From NCBI GenBank assembly GCA_951230915.1, contig OX579635.1:20956001-21020000 (forward strand): a DNA stretch of 64,000 nt, in the 5' to 3' direction. The notes under the pieces were generated by a model. The model did not search any database. It worked only from the letters and a program-made list of their open reading frames with translations, and was not told the DNA's origin. This document shows positions 26,649 to 40,300 of this stretch, piece by piece. Within the stretch, counting starts at the first letter, position 1; each line of letters starts with the position of its first letter. Position numbers and translations under genes: made by a program. The DNA is from Antitrichia curtipendula (lineage: Eukaryota; Streptophyta; Bryopsida; Hypnales; Leucodontaceae).

Positions 26649-26674
26649 CCCGCCCAGTCGTTCGCGGCTTTCAC

Positions 26675-26688
26675 AGCAGGGGGGATAA
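26675..26688. repeat. Right target-site duplication of the LINE
   Basis: This is an exact copy of the 14-bp word at 19108-19121 and defines the 3' boundary of the LINE. Confidence 0.85.
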
Positions 26689-29587
26689 TTAGGATGGTGG
26701 TTACTCTATAGGGGCTCCAAAGTAGAGCATATGGGATAGTATTTTGGATTTAAAAAAATAGAATATTGCACCTTGGATCCTAATAAAGAATAGAATTGTA
26801 TTATGCATGGATTGGATTGTCAATATAAATATTATTTTTTGATAATTTTAGGATGACATGATAATTTTGGGATTCTATCGTTCATTGTTCACTATGATTG
26901 AAAAAAACATACTTAGGGTTTAAAAATTGTTCCATTTATTTATATTTCTTAGACTTCAACACAATATGTGTCTATTTAAATGTTTGCTAAAAATATATGT
27001 TTATTTTTTGCAAGATCCATAGTCATTTCTCATATGGTCATTGTGCTATTTTTCACATTTTTATTATATGAAAAGATTGTGTTTGGATTTGTAAAAACTA
27101 AAATTTGTCTTTTAAATGTTCTAATTGTTCTTTCTAAAATTCCTAACAAGGTCCTCACTAATATCACAAATTATAAATTAACATAATGGAAGGAATAATA
27201 CATTCAAGGGACTTAAAATATTGTCTCCCTATAAAATACTTCAATTACACATGTGTGCAAAAAAATATAGGGATTGACCTTCCCATTTAAAAACAAAATA
27301 AAACAATAATAATAACAAAATGTGTGTGTATCGTACAAGCATTAAAATATTTATCGTTTATAAAACCACTAGTTAAACATACATTCATTCAAGTATTTTT
27401 TTCTTTTACAAATTTGACTATAGGCATAATGTATATACAATCTTTAGGAAGGAAACTACTCTACTTATATTTTGTGTGCTGCATACACAAATACATACCC
27501 TTTTGTTCACAAGGTATCAAGTACTCTATAATATATTCTTGCCATCCACTTGAATGTCATGTTTTTTTAAGGTTGTTTTGAATAGGTCATATAGAGACTT
27601 GTGGCTAATTTTATGTAGGTTGCAATGAATACGCAATTTTTTTCATTGATTCTAGTGATATAAAATTTGGAATATTTTGCAATATGATCAATGAAATTGG
27701 CATTAAAAAATCTCAACAAAAATATGGACTTTGGGATGGAGGAAGCATTAGATGAGATTTGGAGGGCTGGGAGGGCTGCTTCAGGCCCGTTCCAAATGCT
27801 ATTCCTTCGATAGTTAAAGAACGCCGATGTCAGAAATTATTTTTTTTGAAAAATTAAAAATTAAAAAAATTAAGTCTTAAAATAAATAAAATATGATTTA
27901 TTGAAAATTTTAAATAAAAAATAAAATGACATGGCAATCACTGTGCCACATAAGGTAACTGCTGCGACACAATTCCGGAGGCTGGGAACCCTAGGAAACT
28001 TGTAGCCCTCCCTAGGAACTGAAAATCATCTAATGGTGTATCTTAGTGCATTTTATGTCATCTCCAAAATGAGATGCTACAATAGAAATATTTCCATTTT
28101 GATAGTGAAAAACACCGAAAAGCCAAAAGAATGGGTTTCTCGTTTGGTAAGGCTTGCATGGCATGTTGTAGAAGCAAAAGGTGGAAGATTTGTCCAATGA
28201 ATTATATATATTGATTGTTTTGAATACTATAGTAGAAGTACCTATTTATGATAACTTAAGCATTTTAGCCTATACGTTCTAGGAAATTTGTTGAGAAACT
28301 AAGCTCAATGTCTACAAATATAAGGATGAGGAAGAATGCAAAAAACATCGTATTTTTTTTTTCTTTCAAAAATGAATATTTTATTCAATATAAATGTGGA
28401 TTTCTCATTGGAATCCATTCCGGTCTCATTGACTCACCTATCATGGTTACTTTTGGCACTTTTCACTAAGCAAAGAAGGAAGAGAGATGAGTGGACGAGA
28501 AGGTACAAATAAAGAATCTTTCTCAATGAATAGTGCATCCAACTATTGTCCACAAGAGGTCAACCTAAAAAGTCATGACAAGGGACTGTCTAAAATAGGT
28601 ACTTCTATGATCGTGCTTATAGTTGTATGATGAGCATCTTGCAAAGGCGATTTTACCTTTGTGTTTTATCCCTAGAAAAAATGTAGGAACCTTTTATTTG
28701 CTATGCAACTTTTCTTTTGTAAATGTTGATTTCATATTTGCAATTAGAGGCCCCAAATTAGCTAGGGGAGGTGCAAAGAAATAGAATTAACACGACACAA
28801 AATAGGGGGCATTTTTTTTACATCTGCACCTCTGCAAGAGGCTCGTCATACAACTATAAGCACGACCTACTTATATCTTAGCTTATATTGTGTTGAACTC
28901 CGTATGCACCCAATCGACTACAGTACAGAAGAGTGAGTGGTGCTCAGACGAGGAATACTGTACTGTACAGTACTGAAACCCATGCATGTGCCCAGCTGAA
29001 ATTAATTTTAAACTGAGTTGATGCCGTAAATGCCGATCATAGATCATGTACGATCACACGTTCTCAGATCACTCCCTCCACATATTCATAATCACACTCT
29101 CAAATCTTGCAAATATGATAATAAAAAATGTGGTTAGTGTTTAACTTTCGCCCATTTGACCGGGAAAGTGAAGGAATATCCATTCTCTGTTTAAAGATGC
29201 TCCTGCTTTGCAAGAATAAGAAGTAAAGCTCCGGGAATACCTGCATTGGCACATCATAATCATTGTTCGATACGTGCTCACAACACGAGAGGAAGCTGAT
29301 GACGAAGTTGGTTTGAGGATGCGAAATTGACTATGAACTTCACCGGCTGCCACTGGCTCATTAACAGCCTCCACATTATAAGGCACTTGTCAGGCCCCGG
29401 GCGATCGTTTTTTAAGTCGGTCCTTAAGTTAAAGTCCGCAGTGTGGTACTTGAACAAATTGGTATCGTACTGCCTCCGAATTCGCACAACCCTCAGTTCA
29501 GCTCCACCAGGTGTCTGACTGTCTTTCTGTTCACCCATCTATTGAAAATTCTTGTGATTGCTACGCAAGCCCTTGTGAAAAAATCTT
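26689..29587. other. AT-rich intergenic DNA with a possible small inverted-repeat element
   Basis: No protein or RNA gene is recognisable. CATTAGATGA at 27747-27756 and its reverse complement at 28026-28035, each followed inward by a GGGAGGGCT-type block, enclose about 290 bp; this may be a MITE. GTAC-palindromic words (such as GTACTGTACAGTAC) occur near 28960-28975. The last few hundred bases are the upstream region of the reductase gene. Confidence 0.45.
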
Positions 29588-29656
29588 GTGAGATACTTGC
29601 ACCTCAAGTCATCATGTTTCTTGAGTGGCAGGGAACAGAAACGCTGGATCGAAGGC

Positions 29657-30727
29657 ATGTCGAGCGCTACGGTTTTACAGGATGGCTTCAACGCGGGCGA
29701 TGCATTGAGCACATTGAAATTGGTGACGAAACCCATTCCAAAGCCTTCACCAGGACAGGTGGTGGTGCACATCACATTGCGTCCCATCAACCCCACGGAC
29801 TACCTCTCTATTCGTATGGGTAGCACCGTCAATGGAACGCCAGGTTCGGAAGGTTTCGGCATTGTCCATGCGGTATGCACCAACTCCCCTCCAGAAAATG
29901 CTTTCCCTTGCCATGACGTTCCAATTCGAGGCGTGACATGCTTTGGGCTGGTGCAGGTTGGAGAAGGAGTTACGAAGTTCCACAAAGGGCAGCGGGTGGT
30001 TCCCATTCTAGCAACGCTCACGGGCAACGGATCGTACCAGAAATATGTCAGCCTTGATGCGGGGTGGGTCTGGCCAGTTCCAGACGGCATGTCCGATGAA
30101 GTAGCAGCCCAGTTTGTGATCAATCCATTCACCTCGTACAGCCTGTTGCACGAGCTCCAAGTGCCGAAAGGCGAGTACCTTCTCCAGAGCGCAGCAGGCT
30201 CTACCATCGGCAAGCAACTGATCACGCTCGCCAAGCACTACGGCGTCAAAACCGTCAACATAGTCCGGCGCTCGGAGCAGAAAGCAGAGCTGAAGGCTTT
30301 GGGGGCCGATGAGGTCATCTCCACCAAGGACGAGGATGTGGTGGCGAGAGTGAAGGAGATCACTGGAGGGAAGGGCGCGTGGGCAGCATTGGACGCCGTT
30401 TGCGGCACGATGACGGCATCGTTGATGGCCAGTGTGAAGGACGGGGGCCGCGTTCTGGTTTACGGTGTGCTGGGAGGAATAAACCCCACCTTATATGCTC
30501 CAGACCTGTTTCGAGACATATCACTCACAGCCTTCGCGATCACCAGTAAGATTCTCAACAACGCCGAGAAGAGCATCGCTTGCGCTGCTGCGGTCGCACC
30601 TCTCGTAGGCAAAGGGATCATCTCCGTTGCGGAAGTGGAGAAGATCGATCTCAGAGAGTTCAAACAGGCCATGGTGAAAGCGGAAGAGCCCGGACGCTCT
30701 GGCAAGATTTTGCTTGTTAGCCCATGA
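29657..30727 (+). CDS. MDR-family oxidoreductase, MECR (trans-2-enoyl-CoA reductase)-like, intronless
   Basis: This 356-residue protein belongs to the medium-chain dehydrogenase/reductase superfamily, with an N-terminal GroES-like fold and a C-terminal NAD(P)-binding fold. Family-type blocks include NPTDYLSIRMG (about residues 50-60), GTPGSEGFGIV, a Gly-rich GNGSYQKYV block, the VNP-like INPFTSYSLLHEL, and AAGSTIGKQLITLAKHYGVKTVNIVRR, the cofactor-binding region. The INP-TSY and TVN-VRR blocks resemble mitochondrial 2-enoyl-CoA/ACP reductases of fatty acid synthesis, and no structural zinc Cys cluster is seen. I chose the ATG at 29657 because the upstream extension of the frame (from 29588) is Cys/Lys/Arg-mixed and not family-like; no clear mitochondrial presequence is visible from either start. 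A single open frame without introns contrasts with SMC4 and ABCF. A generic quinone oxidoreductase-like role remains possible. Confidence 0.82.
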   Translation: MSSATVLQDGFNAGDALSTLKLVTKPIPKPSPGQVVVHITLRPINPTDYLSIRMGSTVNGTPGSEGFGIVHAVCTNSPPENAFPCHDVPIRGVTCFGLVQVGEGVTKFHKGQRVVPILATLTGNGSYQKYVSLDAGWVWPVPDGMSDEVAAQFVINPFTSYSLLHELQVPKGEYLLQSAAGSTIGKQLITLAKHYGVKTVNIVRRSEQKAELKALGADEVISTKDEDVVARVKEITGGKGAWAALDAVCGTMTASLMASVKDGGRVLVYGVLGGINPTLYAPDLFRDISLTAFAITSKILNNAEKSIACAAAVAPLVGKGIISVAEVEKIDLREFKQAMVKAEEPGRSGKILLVSP

Positions 30728-31326
30728 AAAATGGGGGCGTCTCTCTCATTTGTGTAATATCGTTACAGCGGAGTTAAAGAAGAAAGGATTATCATAATAC
30801 TCGGTGGCTTCCTCATGTCCGTCCAGTGCAGCATGTACATAGTACGTAGAGGGGCCACTAACCACGGATGATGTTCAGAGTATTTGAAATGTTAAGTACA
30901 TGAAGTATATTGAAGTTCTGGTTGGTCATGAACTAAAATACCCTGCAAAGTGTTCGTGATTGATTAATTACCTCAAGGTGTTAATTGTTTCAAGGAATTT
31001 AAGCGCAGGAGGCACGCCTCTTGATTTGGACCTATCTCAGCTACATACCACTGACGTGAAGACAAGGATAGCAAGAAACTCAAAGTACTAAATTACATTC
31101 CAATTTTCATGACTTTGTACTGTACAAAGGTATGTCAACGAAATAATGACGGGTATCCAAAGCATTTGGATTTCCCAAGCCGATAGCTCTTGTAACACAA
31201 CTAACTGTAATACAGGCTCCATCTAGCTATGATACATGAAGAAATGAAAGCTACGGCACATCATGATTCTATCAGTAAGAAAACATATCCTAAACTATAT
31301 CTTGGCACCCTGTGATGAAGGGAAAG
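30728..31326. other. Convergent intergenic spacer
   Basis: The reductase (+) and SMC4 (-) are transcribed toward each other, so this 0.6 kb should contain both 3' untranslated regions. No other feature is visible. Confidence 0.6.
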
Positions 31327-34300
31327 CTAGCTGGAGGTCACAACTTCTCCAGCTGAATTTTCAGGTGTACGGTGCAAGTCCTCCTTAACTGGAGATGAAA
31401 AAAAATTGCACATGAGTACGGCAACAGCAGCAATTCATGTCAAGGCAGAACTCAAGAGTAGAGCAACAGAAAAATTGAAGAGAGTGGGCTGTTGCATGGT
31501 TTGGCACGATTAATGAGGTGTCAACAACTCACCGGTTGTCGGGACTACGAAGCTATGTGGGTTGATCGCAATGCTCTTCGTGCAGTTGTCAGTCTTGTAG
31601 ATGCCTATTAGGTAGTCAGCTAGCTCGAACATATTGTTTCGCAAGCTACAGAGCAATCACCATTGTTAGCAATGTATCAGAACTACCACATGATACTCCT
31701 AAAGAGATTACTTAAGAAACTGTATTCCCCAAATGCAGTACTTTGAACAGTCTGGAAGTGCAATGAGGGCAAGGTCTTGCCATCACTGCTAACAATTTAG
31801 GGCTGTAATAAATTACCCTTCTTGGAAATTGATGTTAATTACATCCTAGGTGTTGGGCTTCTAGTAAATTTTGAGGATGTGCACAGTTCAGGACAGGGAT
31901 GACAGTCAATTCAAATCATTCAATTGCAAAAATACTACAACTTACTTGGCTGATTCTGGAACAATCTACCTTGAAGCCATTATCACTGCTCTATTCAATT
32001 GGTAAATCATTTAGAAAAATCGGATGAAATCATTGTAAAGTGAAGTAAGCTAACCTGATGATAACAAACTGGGCATCTTTTGTTCGCTCCTTGATGTAAT
32101 GGCCGACAATTGACACATTTTTGAAATCTGCGATCAGCGACCGACCAAAGAGCCTTTCAAAAAATATTAAAATGCATCACTAAAGTAAATTGCTGGCGCT
32201 GGAGCCATCGGTCATCACTGGCGCTGGCAAATGTCGGCAGAGTAACTTATCAACCTAGGAATTTAATTCAAAATCAAGGTTGCCGCATCCATATTCAGTA
32301 GAATATCGATATGGTGTACAAGCAAGATATTGAATAGACTAGTAGAAAAAACTCTAAATAGAGAAAGCCAGAAATTGCTGAGTCAACTTACCAAGAGCTG
32401 CATCGATCTCGTCCATGACATACAGAGGAGTTGGCTTGTAATGATGAAGCGCAAATACAAGGGCCAATGAGCTTAACGTCTGCACAAGACAAAACAGAGT
32501 GCCACAGTTTTTAGTGCCTCGATTTCTACAAACGGACTCAACTCAACAGCGATCTCATGATCAAAACCAGCTATGGATATGGGGTTAGTCCTGTCACTTC
32601 AGAGGATGTAATTTTCTCTGAAACGACTTACTAACACTTTGACATTCATAAAATTTTGGAAGAGATAAACCTTTTCGCCTCCAGACAAGTTCGCTATAGC
32701 CTTCCAGCTTTTCTTAGGTGGCCGAACAGTGAAGACAACACCCTCTGCAAATGGATCCAAAGAATCCACAAGCTCAAGCTCTGCGTCGCCTCCTAAGGTA
32801 ATCATCTGACAAACACAAATGAGCAGAATCAGTCGTAGTAGAAATTCACCTTGAAAAGTTCGGTTCAAGTTAAATCATGTAATGAGATATTCCGGAACGC
32901 CGTGAGGCATCCGGTTAGTAGAAGCATGATACAATACACACGAAGGAAATACACCAATCAACATTAACAAAAGACGTTGTATTTCCAGGCGACAATAAGT
33001 GGAAATTCTAATGCCCATAGTACATGCCACATTAACTTAAGTTACACTCATAACTAGAAATCACAGCCAACTGAATCATTGAAATTGCGTCGACAGGAAA
33101 TATTTGCAGACCTGATACATCTCCTTCAGTTTCATTGAGATGGAATTGAAACCTTCCATGAACTCGTCTAATCTGCAGCAGGTCGACATGATAAAATCAA
33201 TTGTTGAACCAGCCAACCTTAGGGTGATGATCCTCATGAGCATCTCTGCGTCGTTGAAGCATAAAACTATGATGATTTTATAGCATTTAGATCACTTACG
33301 TTCATAAAAGTTGATATGCTCATAGTTAGGGTTCAATAGCCAGTATCAAACTGCCTTGTGTACCCTAGAACACTACTGACGCACTGGAAGACAGAAGCCA
33401 AGAGTATTGTGAGTGAGTTAGAACACACAAGGACAAACCTTTTCTTTCGTAACTCGTCATGACCCTTTTTAATCTCATCAGCCGCTTGGGAGACCTCATT
33501 GAGCTCCCGTATCCTTTCGTCATACATGGCGGCCTTACGACGGTACCTGGTGTCATTAAGAAAAATTACAATTCTTAAGAACTATAATTCATGGAATCAT
33601 CCTTGGTGAAGAAAAAGATGATGATATGATCTCACACTATGTACTCACAAATGAGATAGGGAACACAGGCGAGAGCACGTACTCAGCAATCGAGTCCAAA
33701 CTTGGCTGCATCTCCTTGAGTTGACCTTCAAGTACTTTGACACTTTCTTTAGCACGTGCCAGGCTGATGTCTCCAGAAGGCTCTTTGAGAGACACTTCCA
33801 AAAGAGCCGAGTCAATCCCCTCTTTTTGTATTCTGTAAGAAGGATTAAAATTACCATTCAGCTTTTTCGTCCCGAGTCCTAGGGACGTTCATATCTTACA
33901 ATACCTCAATGTAGAGTATACAGGCATGTAATACAGAGCAAGGAACGATATTCAGCACATTTGATCAATTGAAAGTCGATACGAAGTATCTGAAAGCTTC
34001 TTATCGCAAGGGTATTCCTCTGGTTCAAGAACCGACTAATTTGACCATCAGTGTGTCCAATGCAGAATTCAACATACACAGAAAGCACAGGAAGCACAGG
34101 GAAGAATAGGGACTGACTGTTCGATGTGCTCCTGCAACTTTTTGCTTAACTCCCTCAATTCCCTTTTACAGCTCTCTGTCTTTCCCTCCCACGATCGGGA
34201 TGTCTCCTTGATGTCTTTTAGCTTGAATTCAGTATCAAGCTGCACTCAAGTAATCAAACCTGAGAATGTTCAATCACAGGATCGGTGGGAAAAGCTTTAG

Positions 34301-37300
34301 CCAACGATTAATGACACAAACACTGGATTTCTTAGAATGCCTGGCGACGGGCACTGGACAAAAGTATTAATACAATTTGCATACCTCCATTGTCCGCAGT
34401 TCGTTAGTAATCTTTTGACGTTCCACATGTTCCTTCTTGGCCACTTCTAGCTCCTCGGTGCTTTTAGCAAGAGCCTGAAAAAACGGTTGTCTGCTGAGTA
34501 TATTCCCGTTTCACTAGTTGAAGCGAGATCCTCACTAGAACCAAAACTTCCAGACTCTCGAACACATTTTGCATGCTTATATATAGAAATTCAACAGTAT
34601 AAAGCATTGGTAAGAGAAGGATATTTACTGGGGTCGAGGGTCGGTAGCAGACAGGACAAAAGGAACAATTCTGAAAGAGGAAACTTACCTCTTGCAATTC
34701 GGTGAATTTCTCTTGTATCACAAAAGCCTTAGCTTCAACATTCTTGAAATCATCTTTCTTAGTCTCCTTATCTTGAGTAAGTTTTTCTTTGTCCTTGGTA
34801 CCATCTTCGATTGCTTTTTTGAGCTTATCAATTGTTTTACCACTTGTCGATATTTGAACCTGCCTCTTGTTGATTTCAGTACTCGTTTTGTTGATATCCT
34901 GAACCACAATTGTCAATCATGTCAGATAAAATGGCCCACATTATTAAAATCAAAAGAATGAAGATAAGATTCATGTTCAATGGAGGTCCATTGCTAAAGG
35001 ATGGCAGAATATTTGTGAATGAAAAGATGGCTGGAATTGCAGTACCTTCTGGAGTTTGTCGACCAATGCTTTCTTCAACTTAAGTTCCTCTCCTCCTGCA
35101 TTTTCCATTTTGTGCTGAAGGTCTTGGGCCTGTGGTAAATCAAAACAAGAATATGACACCCAAATTTGTGAATGACGAAAGAAGCATAGCGTATAGAGAA
35201 TACTATATTTAGAGGAAAGGAATTGAAGTGCTGGATAGAAATTGCACCTTGGCTCGTAGTTTACTCGACTTCTTATTCAGATCAGCAAGCAGTGCTTCTC
35301 CTTGAGCAAGCTCAGCGTCCAGAGACTGAATCTGGTCAAGCTCCTGCTCATTTGGCACTGCACCAGTCTTCAAAGCCTCGAGTTGCTTACTTATGTCACT
35401 CTGTTGTCCTTTCAGAGCTTCCAGCTGCTCAAAAGAAAAACTAAATTAGTGGGGGTGGAACTGGTATTGCCTCAGATGAAGTTGATATGTTTTCAAGCTA
35501 CCTCAAGTTATCTCAGAAAAGGCAGAATGATACTTGCACCGAGAATCAGCGAAGTATGCATAGTCTTAGTGATCATGCTTACCTCCATCTTAATCTTGGC
35601 AATATCCAGCTCAAGCTGAGAAACTGATTTGAGAGCCAACTGGTACTGAGTTGCTGACAAAGAAACTCGTTCACGGGTTGCCGCTAGCTCCGTCCTCACA
35701 TTCTCAAGTTCTTTCTCTGCACTTGCCATACTTTCCCGAGACACAGAAGAATCCCTTATAGCAGTACCCATACGACCACCCCTAGGTTTGCCTCCGCCTC
35801 CACTCATGGTTCCGGATCTTTCAAAAACTGCCCCATCGAGAGAAACTACTCTCCGGAATTCTACAGCAGGACCATACGCTATTCTTGTAGCCTGAAGTCA
35901 CAAAACAGAACGTTAGGAATCCTCAGAGTGAGCACGTTTTACAATAAGTCAGTGTACTGAAATCGCCCTCATGTAACATAAAAAAGCAATAGAATGATTA
36001 AGTATCATGTGCAATGTATTCAAACAGAGGTAGCATTTCAGAGAGCAATATTAAGTTCCATGAAACATGAGTAAGAAGTCTCCTCATAAGTATCACGATT
36101 ACCATCGAAGGCCATTCATTCTCTCTTTATTGCGAATACTGGGACACACCTGATCGAGATTTTTGGCAACCACAGTATTGCCAAGCTGTGAATAGAAGGC
36201 AACTCGTAGACGCTCATCTCGGACAGTGACTAGATCAAACAATCGCGGTACATTCTCTGGAGTCTGAACTTGTTGATTCATCCTTTGAATATGCCCACTT
36301 TGTTTGTCCTGTAATCATATAACACAGGGTCGGTACAAGGCTTCCACAATCAATAATTGGTAACTAACTGAAAATCTGCAAGGACGCCTTGCCAATGTGG
36401 TGGTGTCCAAGATGTCCCATACAGAGTCAATATCTCGTTTCATTCACCAGAGAAATGATGAGCTTCAAAAACCAATCCAGTATATGCATGAGTGAAGTAC
36501 TGCTCCACTCACAAGAATGAGGAACGTGGCTACACCCAGCTGCTTCGTCCTCAACAGCTCCACACACGCTTGAGCTGCGCTTGTAGTTTCCACGACTATA
36601 AAATCCAGGCCTCCACAGGCGGTGGATATTGCTACATCGTACTTTGCTGCACACTCATGAAGAATATTACACACATATCGAGCACTATTCACGTCATGGT
36701 TCACTAATTGCAAAAAATAAAGATTGAGTAGCTTACCATCAATTGCACCTAAATCTCCGAGTCGGCCATATATTCCTTCTATTTGACCCGACTCTTTGGC
36801 TTGAAGAATGGCCTTTACAACTGAGCCCTGGTTTTTCTCTGTGTCAAGCAATGCACGCATCTCTCCCACTTTTTGTTGAAGTGCTTGCTCTTGAGCTTGT
36901 AATGAATCCTCAGCCTCGCTGCCTTTCTGTCATATCATAATGACTCTCATGAATATACAGCACAGCTGTATGAACTCTTCATGAAGAGTCAGGCAGACAA
37001 CTCCCTTGTAGAATCTTGAATCCTTTATGCGTCTAATGGTTCATATAATATTAACTATGAAGCTGTAAGCCACTCAACCTTCACGCGGAATCAACAAAAT
37101 GCTGTACTACAACGCCATTGATTTAGTATCTTCAGTTCTTTACCTGCTCTTCCTCTTTGGCGGTTTTCAGGCTTGTTTGAGATCGTGCAAGCTCAGTCGT
37201 AAGGCGGACTAAATCTGCCTCTTTCTCGTTGATTTTTAGTTTGGTTTCCTGAATTTTCTCCAGAGCAGCATCATATGCTTTCTTGCCGGCTTCATGCTGA

Positions 37301-40300
37301 AAAACAATAGACATGATTCAGCATGATGAAGTACTCTACAATGGTCTGTGCTGGCTAGGATGAAAAAAGCTGACGGTATTATTTCAATTCAAAAGAGCAT
37401 GCTGCTGAGGAATAAGCAGCTCTAAGACGCAGGAACATATATTCCATAGACACCAGTGATTGAATGCTGGACTATTAACTTGTGCTTGAATTGACCAACT
37501 TTGACCATGTCTTCATGCGAAGGGCACCGAGGGAATAACTTAATGGCAATGTCGCTATGCTCAATAAAATCTGCAAACGTACTAGGCGATTTGGCGGGGG
37601 TTTCGCTTACTTTGTCTTTGAGAAGTTTGCTAGCTGCGCTGGTGACACCAATCTTGCCTTCACATTCAATAATGTGCTTCTCCCAAGGTTCGAGCTCCTC
37701 CCGAGCAGTACTAAGAAGCTTACGATATTTTTCGATCTCGCCTGTCCAAGTACCGAGCACCTTGTCATGAGCAATTACGCTGCGATGCGTCAGGCAGACA
37801 TTGACCTCTAGGTCCAGAATTTACTCTGACAGTGGTACGATACTGGTCAGCAGCTGCTAGAAGGAATGAAAGCATCATACACACAAGTTCGCACCTTTGC
37901 AGCCTTCTTGCATTGCTTCAAGAGCTTTCTCTTCTTCTCCAAGCTGCTCAGTGAGCCGGACAACTTCAACCTCCATTTTGGGTATCATCTCAGTGGACTC
38001 TACTGTTTCTTTCTCCACTTCTTCGACCTTGGCAGTATCCTGTTGCACATGAGAAGACTAATTAGATAATTTCACATTTAAAGCCTTCAAGAACATTAAA
38101 CCTACGCGGGTTCTTCTTAGAAGATTAATAAAACCAAGGTCATAAAGAGCCGGCCAGGTAATTGAGGTTAGTGAAGGCACATTCCACCACAGAACACCCT
38201 AGCGCGTTCACTTTAAGTAGACAGCTGAACATTGTGACAGGAAGTCCTAGGCCAAGAACAAAGATTAAGTTCCTCAATAGAAAACCGGAGTCTTGTCGAA
38301 AGGAAACACAACAGCCCTGAGAGCAAAGCGACGGTCATCAAGAAATCACCCTAGCGATTTTCTCTTCCAACTTCTTAAGCTTCTGTTTGAGATGCTTGAG
38401 ATCCTCTTGATACTTAAGATCTTGACGCTCGAAGGCTTTGAACTGATCTGAACAGCTTTTGAGCTCTCCCTCGACACCCTGTAGTTAAGCATATCAAAAT
38501 ATTGTCAGATGGGTTACCTTGACCTACAGATAGAAGAAAAGCAAGGAATCTGTCAACTCATCATGGGTAGATCCTAGTGATTAATACAGAAAAATTATCT
38601 GCGAACCTCATGATGCTTGGTCTGCATCTTCAATATCTTGTCCAGTTCCTTGATCTCAGACAAATGCGTGGCATATTTTTCACTGCACAACAAAAGAGGA
38701 CAACCAGAATAAGGGAATGATACTGATCTGGATACACGCTTTGGTGGATCGCCATGGAGGGTAGGTAGAGAAACTACTACTCAGACGTTGAAAGCATTGA
38801 CCGTACCGTTCGAGTTTCAAAGCATCCTCCAGCTCAGTCACTTTCTTTTTCAGTTCCTCAGCCTCGGCAGCGGCTTCTTTGAGTGTGAGTTCCGTGGTAC
38901 GTCTCCTCCACTTTAGTACTTCTGCCTCTTTCAACATGAATTGTTCTGCTTCGTTTTTTGCACCCTATCACCATGCAATTGCTAGCATGAGCTCGAAACA
39001 AAGGCATTGCTGCAGGAGAGACCCTAACTATTTACCACCTACATACAGGTAGATGATGCGAATATAAGAGTAGAGACCCTCGATGCTCCTAATGATAAAT
39101 ACTGGCAACGCAAAGGCCTCTAAAGGTACCCTCACAGTCCTAGAAACTCAAAACGAAAGTACTTTAATAGATGGAAATCAAACCTCAAGACCGTTTTTCT
39201 CTTTTTCTGCCACCTTCACTCGTTGCACCATGCTGTCCTTTCTCTCGTTCAATTCTTCCAATCTACAACACACCACATGAGAAGCATATCCTAGAAAAAG
39301 GCAATACAGCAATATATTAAGCTTTTGATAGTCGTAGTAAGTACAATAAAATATTCAGATACAAGGACATATCCTTAGGCATCAGCTTCATATCACTGTT
39401 TGGGTCCCTAAAGCTAACAATCCAAGATACAGAAAGCCATCAAAAGCAAGTGTGGAAAAGACTATATCTGACAACAAGGAAGAGACTATTAAATATGGTT
39501 GGCTTACTGTTTGCTAGCTGCATCGATTCGCTCCACATATTGGTTGGATCCGATGATGTCCTCAAGATACTCAAGAAAACCCTCATCATGTGGAGATTGT
39601 GCTTTGGGTTTCATCAGAGAGATTTGTTCCACCTCACCCTGCAATTAAACAATAACAGATTCATTGAATGAGAATTTTTTAAATGTGACGATTTTAGCCT
39701 AAGAGGACAAATGCTATCCCTAGAGGACATTGCGGCATTGACCTGCGGAAAAAAAAGGCTGATCGTGAAACCAAAAACTGGTTTAGCTCTGAGCAAACTT
39801 CATCAATACAATCATTGGACCACGGGACAACAAGAGAGATTTACTGACTCATTGGAAAGAGAAGCCATGTTCAGACAAAGTGTTGACCAGAAGGTTTCTA
39901 CCTACATGTTCAAGTGTCACCTGACACCCAGAATACTGCGTCGATTCCCACATATGTGTGCAAGGAAAGAGACCTCCCAGTAGAAATCGAAGAGTGCGAC
40001 TTACTGATCCGCTTAAGGAAAAACTGTGGAACGAACTGAGTGAAATAGATTCATCAGTATTTTGATGGTTAGAAACAGAGTCTAACCTGTAAGATAAGGA
40101 AACGGTTATGCTCAAGATCAACTCCTTTGCCCATCAATAACTTGGTGACCTCGGTGAATGTGCTCGTCCGATTATCGAGGTAGTACTTTGATGAGTTGTC
40201 ACGAAATGCAACTCGCGTAAGCACGAAGTCAGACCCCGGTACGACTTCATAGCCATCATTATCCTGTACAAGAAAATTCAAGGACTCATTACTACGTTGC

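Larger units (their letters stand above)
19122..26674 (+). mobile_element. Complete L1-type LINE retrotransposon insertion, decayed
   Basis: This 7,553-bp non-LTR retrotransposon is bounded by a perfect 14-bp duplication. It has a leader of about 0.9 kb, an ORF1 with a CCHC zinc knuckle and an ORF2 with endonuclease, reverse transcriptase and a C-terminal zf-RVT zinc-binding region, the order found in plant L1-clade LINEs. There are no LTRs. Instead of a poly(A) tail the 3' end is CG-rich and carries a potential GGGGG-loop-CCCCC hairpin at 26631-26648. ORF1 contains one frameshift and two stops; ORF2 contains six in-frame stops and no frameshift, so this copy is not autonomous. Full length and an exact duplication indicate a fairly intact insertion event. 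Confidence 0.92.
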
